Below are positions 18,860 through 22,185 of a stretch of 22,185 nt of DNA, in pieces; positions within the stretch are counted from its first letter, which is position 1; the number at the start of each line of letters is the position of its first letter. The stretch is from contig JADGJA010000345.1 of the NCBI GenBank assembly GCA_027596035.1, forward strand, positions 1 to 22,185, in the 5' to 3' direction. A program made the translations under genes and the position numbers. The notes below the pieces were generated by a model. The model ran no database searches. It was not told where the DNA came from and saw nothing but the letters and a program-made list of their open reading frames with translations. The stretch comes from Thoreauomyces humboldtii (lineage: Eukaryota > Chytridiomycota > Chytridiomycetes > Spizellomycetales > Powellomycetaceae).

Positions 18860-19804
18860 ATGTCGTTTCGCGCAACCCGCACCCCGTTCCGCTCGCTCCT
18901 CACCCACAGGTCACCGTTCCCAATACCGAGGTCCCCAGTATCCCTTGCTTCCCGATCCGTCGCAACCCTTCCACCACCACCAGCCAGCGGGCGAGCCGCA
19001 GTCGCTTCCCGTCTCCACTACTTCACCGCACTCGCGGCAGCCTTCTCCTCCGGATGCATCGTCACCTGGAAGCTCGCGTCGGACGCTCAGGCAGCCGACG
19101 CATTCACAGAGATCTCGGACGAGAGCGAGCTCGCCCATTCCCAGTTCCTGACCGCCGAGAGGGACAGCCTCAAGCTCGTGGAGGAACTCAGGAAGGATCC
19201 AGACATGAAGGAGGTCGATCCGTACTCGTACCTCAGCGGTGGAGCTCTGCATAGGAACTTTTCGGCCGGAGCGATGAAGGGAAAGGGCAAGGTGAGAGAG
19301 AGGCACACAGACAGAGAAGCGTGGTCGCGGCGCGGGCGCGCGAAAGCTGCGGGTGCATGCTCTTCCTTTCTGTTCCGAAGACCGTTTCCTCACATCCCCC
19401 TTCTGCAGCTCGCCCTCCGTCCCGTCCTCTTCCACAACGCCGACCACACGGAATGCGTCGTGGTCCTCCACCTCGGGGAACGTCTGTCGGGACACGACCG
19501 GATCGTCCACGGAGGCGTCCTCGCCACCCTGCTCGACGAGATGTGCGCTCGAGCCACCATCCTCTCCCTCCCCAACCGCATCGGCTTCACGGCCAACCTC
19601 AACATCGACTACCGCAGACCCGTGGCCGTCGACCAGTTCGTCGTGCTCAGGAGCAGGCTCACCAGCCTCGAGGGAAGGAAGGCCTACGCAAAGGCCAGGA
19701 TCGAGAGCGTCGACGGCGACACCGTGTACGTCGAGGCCACGGCCCTGTTCGTGAGTCCAAAGAACCCGCTCGTCGGGTTGGCTGCAAAGTGGAGGGCCAG
19801 CTGA
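18860..19804 (+). CDS. PaaI/hotdog-fold thioesterase, probably mitochondrial membrane-anchored
   Basis: Hotdog thioesterases of this type hydrolyse acyl-CoA esters. Two exons (18860-19291 and 19409-19804) give 275 residues. The first about 45 residues are rich in Arg and Ser without acidic residues, as in a mitochondrial presequence. A hydrophobic segment follows at about 53-70 (HYFTALAAAFSSGCIVTW). The hotdog domain fills the second exon, with the PaaI signature HGGVLATLLDE (H178, G179, G180, D187), then FTANLNIDYRRPV and EGRKAYAKARIES. This layout is that of the fungal mitochondrial thioesterase-like proteins (UPF0644/FMP10 type), whose substrate is not established. The 117-nt intron is a multiple of three and contains no stop in frame, so unspliced RNA would encode 39 extra residues between anchor and catalytic domain. 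The ATG at 18860 is the first in frame. Confidence 0.88.
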   Translation: MSFRATRTPFRSLLTHRSPFPIPRSPVSLASRSVATLPPPPASGRAAVASRLHYFTALAAAFSSGCIVTWKLASDAQAADAFTEISDESELAHSQFLTAERDSLKLVEELRKDPDMKEVDPYSYLSGGALHRNFSAGAMKGKGKVRERHTDREAWSRRGRAKAAGACSSFLFRRPFPHIPLLQLALRPVLFHNADHTECVVVLHLGERLSGHDRIVHGGVLATLLDEMCARATILSLPNRIGFTANLNIDYRRPVAVDQFVVLRSRLTSLEGRKAYAKARIESVDGDTVYVEATALFVSPKNPLVGLAAKWRAS

Positions 19805-19914
19805 AGGGGAACTGGGCGCGCACCACACCCACGAACGAGGATCCCTTCTTCCTTCTGTTACGCTTTCCTTCTTCTCCTTCATGCCTGCCCTCCCATAGAC
19901 TCTCACGATAGACC

Positions 19915-19950
<36 letters not shown>

Positions 19951-20335
19951 GCTTCCCAACGTTTCTTGATGGTATTATTTCATTTCATTGATGAAGATGG
20001 AAGGGAGCCGGTGTTGCTTCGCATGCAAAGGAGATGGTGGGGGGGAGCCCAGATTCACAAAAGCAGCACTAATTGCTCCGTGAAAAAGGGGGCGCAAGAG
20101 GGAGAGAGGTACACGGGAAAGGCCGTGACCGATGGTCACGAAGCACTTTCTCGGGCCGTCAGAGTATCGGAAAAGAGCCACAAACAAAAACAAAAAAAAG
20201 GAGGAGATGGGAAACAAGAACCAGAAAAGCGTGGTGATTTGCGGAAACGAGTTTCCCCCATGAGCCGTGTGTGTGCATGCGTGGTGTGTGCGTGTATGGA
20301 TTTTCGCGTCGCAGCGGAACCAAACAAGGGATTCC
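19805..20335. other. Convergent intergenic region (3'UTRs of the thioesterase and SUR2 genes)
   Basis: The two flanking genes run toward each other here, so the 531 nt hold both 3'UTRs. Besides an (AG)14 microsatellite there is an A-rich run at about 20180-20200 (acaaacaaaaacaaaaaaaa), possibly part of the polyadenylation region. There is also a TG-rich stretch near 20265-20300. I see no gene. Confidence 0.5.
19919..19946. repeat. (AG)14 microsatellite
   Basis: Fourteen uninterrupted AG dinucleotides lie in the thioesterase 3' flank. Such a run is likely to vary in length between strains. Confidence 0.98.
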
Positions 20336-21851
20336 CTAGATGCGCATCGCCGCAAATTTGTGTTCCGCGAGAACAGCATGTTTCGAGATGACGGACTTCG
20401 CATCGTCAACGTGATCGGGTTCTCCTCCCGAAGAGTGCGAGCAGGCGTCCCAATCGCCGCAGCTGCTTCCCAATGCCGAGTCACTGGACCAGCCGGAACT
20501 CGACAGGGAGGGACTGGGCGGCGTCGATGGGGATTCGCCGACGACCGTCTGTGCAGAGTCGCGGGTGCGGTGTTCTAGGCCCGGCGAGGAGATGTGCGCA
20601 TTAATCGCCGATGTTGATCCCGCCTCCTTCCTCGTGGGCCGCGTTGGCGTGATGGGTCCTGCGGCTGCCGCTATCGCTCCCGATGCTGGGACCGCGGTCA
20701 CGGCCGCGCGAGGACCGCTGCCGATCATGGCAGACGTTGCTTCAGCTTTCGCAACAGCTTTCCTCTTCATCTCGATCTCGTAGTCGGTCCCCATCCACAC
20801 GTCCCAGAACGTAAAGAACGGCTGTTCGAGAGAGAGGAAAGGAGGGTCAGATCCTCAGACCCGCAAGATGATCACCGCCTGGGATGGGAGGATGGCCCGT
20901 ACCTGACTGAAGTTGTACATGCGACCCTTGCCCCAGTGATGAATGTCGTGATACACGGCATTGTTTCGGAAGAACCGTTGCAAAGGATCCCACGGCAGCG
21001 CGTAGCCGCAGTGGTCGTCCACCGTCTTCAGCGTGGCAAGCGAGAAGAAGAAAGTGCTGGTCCAAGGATGCATGTCGAGGATCAACGTCGGCAGTCCGCT
21101 CCCGATCGTGTCCATCAAAAGTCCCTCCAGAGGATGGTTGTAGAGCGCGCCGTACGCGTAGAGCACCGTCAGCTCGTGATGGACCGAGTGGAAATGTCGG
21201 TACAACCACCTGTTGTTATGCATCCATCGATGCATCCAGTACTGTGAAAGGTAGAATGCACTGAGTTCTCCACGCACCAACCACGCCATGGTCTGTCGAG
21301 GAAAGAGGCCGTACCTGATACGTGTCCAGCATGACACAAGCAGCCACCACCTTTGCGATGAACAGCAGAGGCGCTTCGACGGGACGCTCTCCCATGTCGT
21401 CGGGCCTGGTTCCCACGGCGAGCACGTATGCCACGATGATCTGGACAACGTGCTGCACGGCGACCTTTTTCAGGACGTGGGCCACCGTGATGCGATTGGC
21501 AGGTCGCATCTTCTGATCCGTCGGTATCCTGTGCAGCTCGACGGAGGTGATGCGAGCTAGCGACAGGACGAAGAGGAAGGTCGAGTACACCCAGTAGCAC
21601 GCGACGGGTAGGATGATCATGCAGAGTTCCGAGGCTTCCAGCGTCGGAAGTGACAAGTAGGCGCAACTGGCGAGAGACGATAGGGAAGGCAGAGGCTGAG
21701 ATGCCGCATCCTGGGCATAGTGAGGTGGACTGGTAGCGTTCGCCGACAAGAAACTTTCGCGTGAGGAGGCGGAGAAGCAGTCTGGTCCTAGCCACTGTGC
21801 GCACATTGCGTATAGACCGACAGGAAACTCTGCGAACGCGGAAGCGAGCAT
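20336..21851 (-). CDS. SUR2: Sphinganine C4-monooxygenase (SUR2-type fatty acid hydroxylase); 5' end unresolved
   Basis: SUR2 hydroxylates dihydrosphingosine at C4 to make phytosphingosine in the endoplasmic reticulum. From the first in-frame ATG (21851), exons 21851-21315, 21241-20903 and 20821-20336 give 453 residues. The di-iron histidine boxes are complete: HRWMH (183-187), HFHSVHH (195-201) and HDIHH (277-281). Around them are YAYGALYNHPLEG, KTVDDHCGYALPWDPLQ and NFSQPFFTFWDVWMGTDYE, all typical of the family. Hydrophobic stretches before and between the boxes suit membrane helices. The protein has an unusual C-terminal extension of about 140 residues, rich in Ala, Ser and Gly, after the catalytic domain. 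The same frame is open without a stop from 21851 up to 22184, so the true start may be further upstream or beyond the window. Introns are 73 and 81 nt. Confidence 0.9.
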
Positions 21852-22185
21852 GGCTGACGTGTGTGTAACCCCCGCGTCAAGAAAGTTCCTAAATGGTCGA
21901 AAAGCGTTGGATGAAGCCTGGCTAGCCTGTTGCTGAAGGGTGGTGCGGGCGAGGAGTTCCGAAAAGAGCGATGCGTTGGGGGGTGGGCAGTCTGGCAAAG
22001 CGATGGCGTACGGTACGGAATGCAATGGGGTCTGCGTACCCACCTTCTCTGCTTTTGTTTCTGCCGCAGGGGGAAGGACAAAAAAAAGGGCAAACAACAG
22101 CAAACCAAACACCACCGAGCAGCAGCAGAGAGCAGGAGAGGAGCCGGTCCCCTCGGAGTTTGCGTGGAGGGAGGGGCTGTCTCTT
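21852..22185 (-). other. Upstream part of the SUR2 locus: open frame, leader or first intron
   Basis: Reading the minus strand, the SUR2 frame stays open throughout but contains no ATG. A hydrophobic stretch (VVFGLLLFALFFVLPP) is encoded at about 22115-22068. A pyrimidine tract followed by cggcag at about 22080-22062 could instead be a 3' splice site, making part of this a 5'UTR intron. I cannot choose between an N-terminal extension whose start is outside the window and an untranslated leader. Confidence 0.4.

Noticed and set aside
18911..19906. 331-residue minus-strand frame opposite the thioesterase gene
   Set aside because: The plus strand encodes a clear hotdog domain; the antisense frame is a GC-driven shadow.

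Overview
This window is nuclear DNA from a fungus, most likely a basidiomycete. It carries eight protein-coding genes that I recognise, all split by short GT-AG introns (mostly 55-80 nt). Every product belongs to a eukaryotic family: eL20, EB1, CHTOP/FoP, ATG5, SIN3, EBP1, NOP14 and SUR2, plus a PaaI-type thioesterase for nine genes in all. The intron density, the CHTOP-type protein (absent from budding yeast) and the SUR2 sphingolipid hydroxylase point to a basidiomycete, but I cannot name the genus. I saw no operon, prophage, CRISPR array or plasmid feature.

Layout. Positions 1-659 (minus) hold ribosomal protein eL20, cut at its C terminus by the window edge, with a probable 5'UTR intron. 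Positions 868-1193 hold a foldback palindrome abutting a degenerate inverted copy of eL20 exon 1. An EB1 microtubule plus-end protein (1433-2393, plus) converges on a CHTOP/FoP-like mRNA-export protein (2442-3167, minus), with only 48 nt between the two stop codons. ATG5 (3536-4735, plus) is divergent from the CHTOP-like gene. SIN3 (5435-10548, plus, 13 exons) follows an ATG-free leader of about 550 nt. An EBP1/PA2G4 homologue lies at 11132-12840 (plus).

Positions 12841-15123 form a 2.3 kb stretch with no gene I can identify. NOP14 (15124-18337, minus) and a mitochondrial-type hotdog thioesterase (18860-19804, plus) share a 522-nt divergent promoter. The window ends with a SUR2-type sphinganine C4-hydroxylase (20336 to about 21851 or beyond, minus), whose reading frame stays open to the right edge.

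Functional picture. The genes are housekeeping and are not one pathway. eL20, NOP14 and EBP1 all concern ribosomes, and SIN3 and the CHTOP-like protein act in chromatin and mRNA export. EB1 acts on microtubules, ATG5 in autophagy, SUR2 in sphingolipid synthesis and the thioesterase probably in mitochondrial acyl metabolism. I found no convincing new multi-gene system. The least explained parts are the foldback plus inverted eL20 fragment near 1 kb, the orphan 2.3 kb region, and several stop-free introns of length 3n that could be retained in frame. Exon borders were set by hand from splice signals, phase and family conservation, without transcript data.
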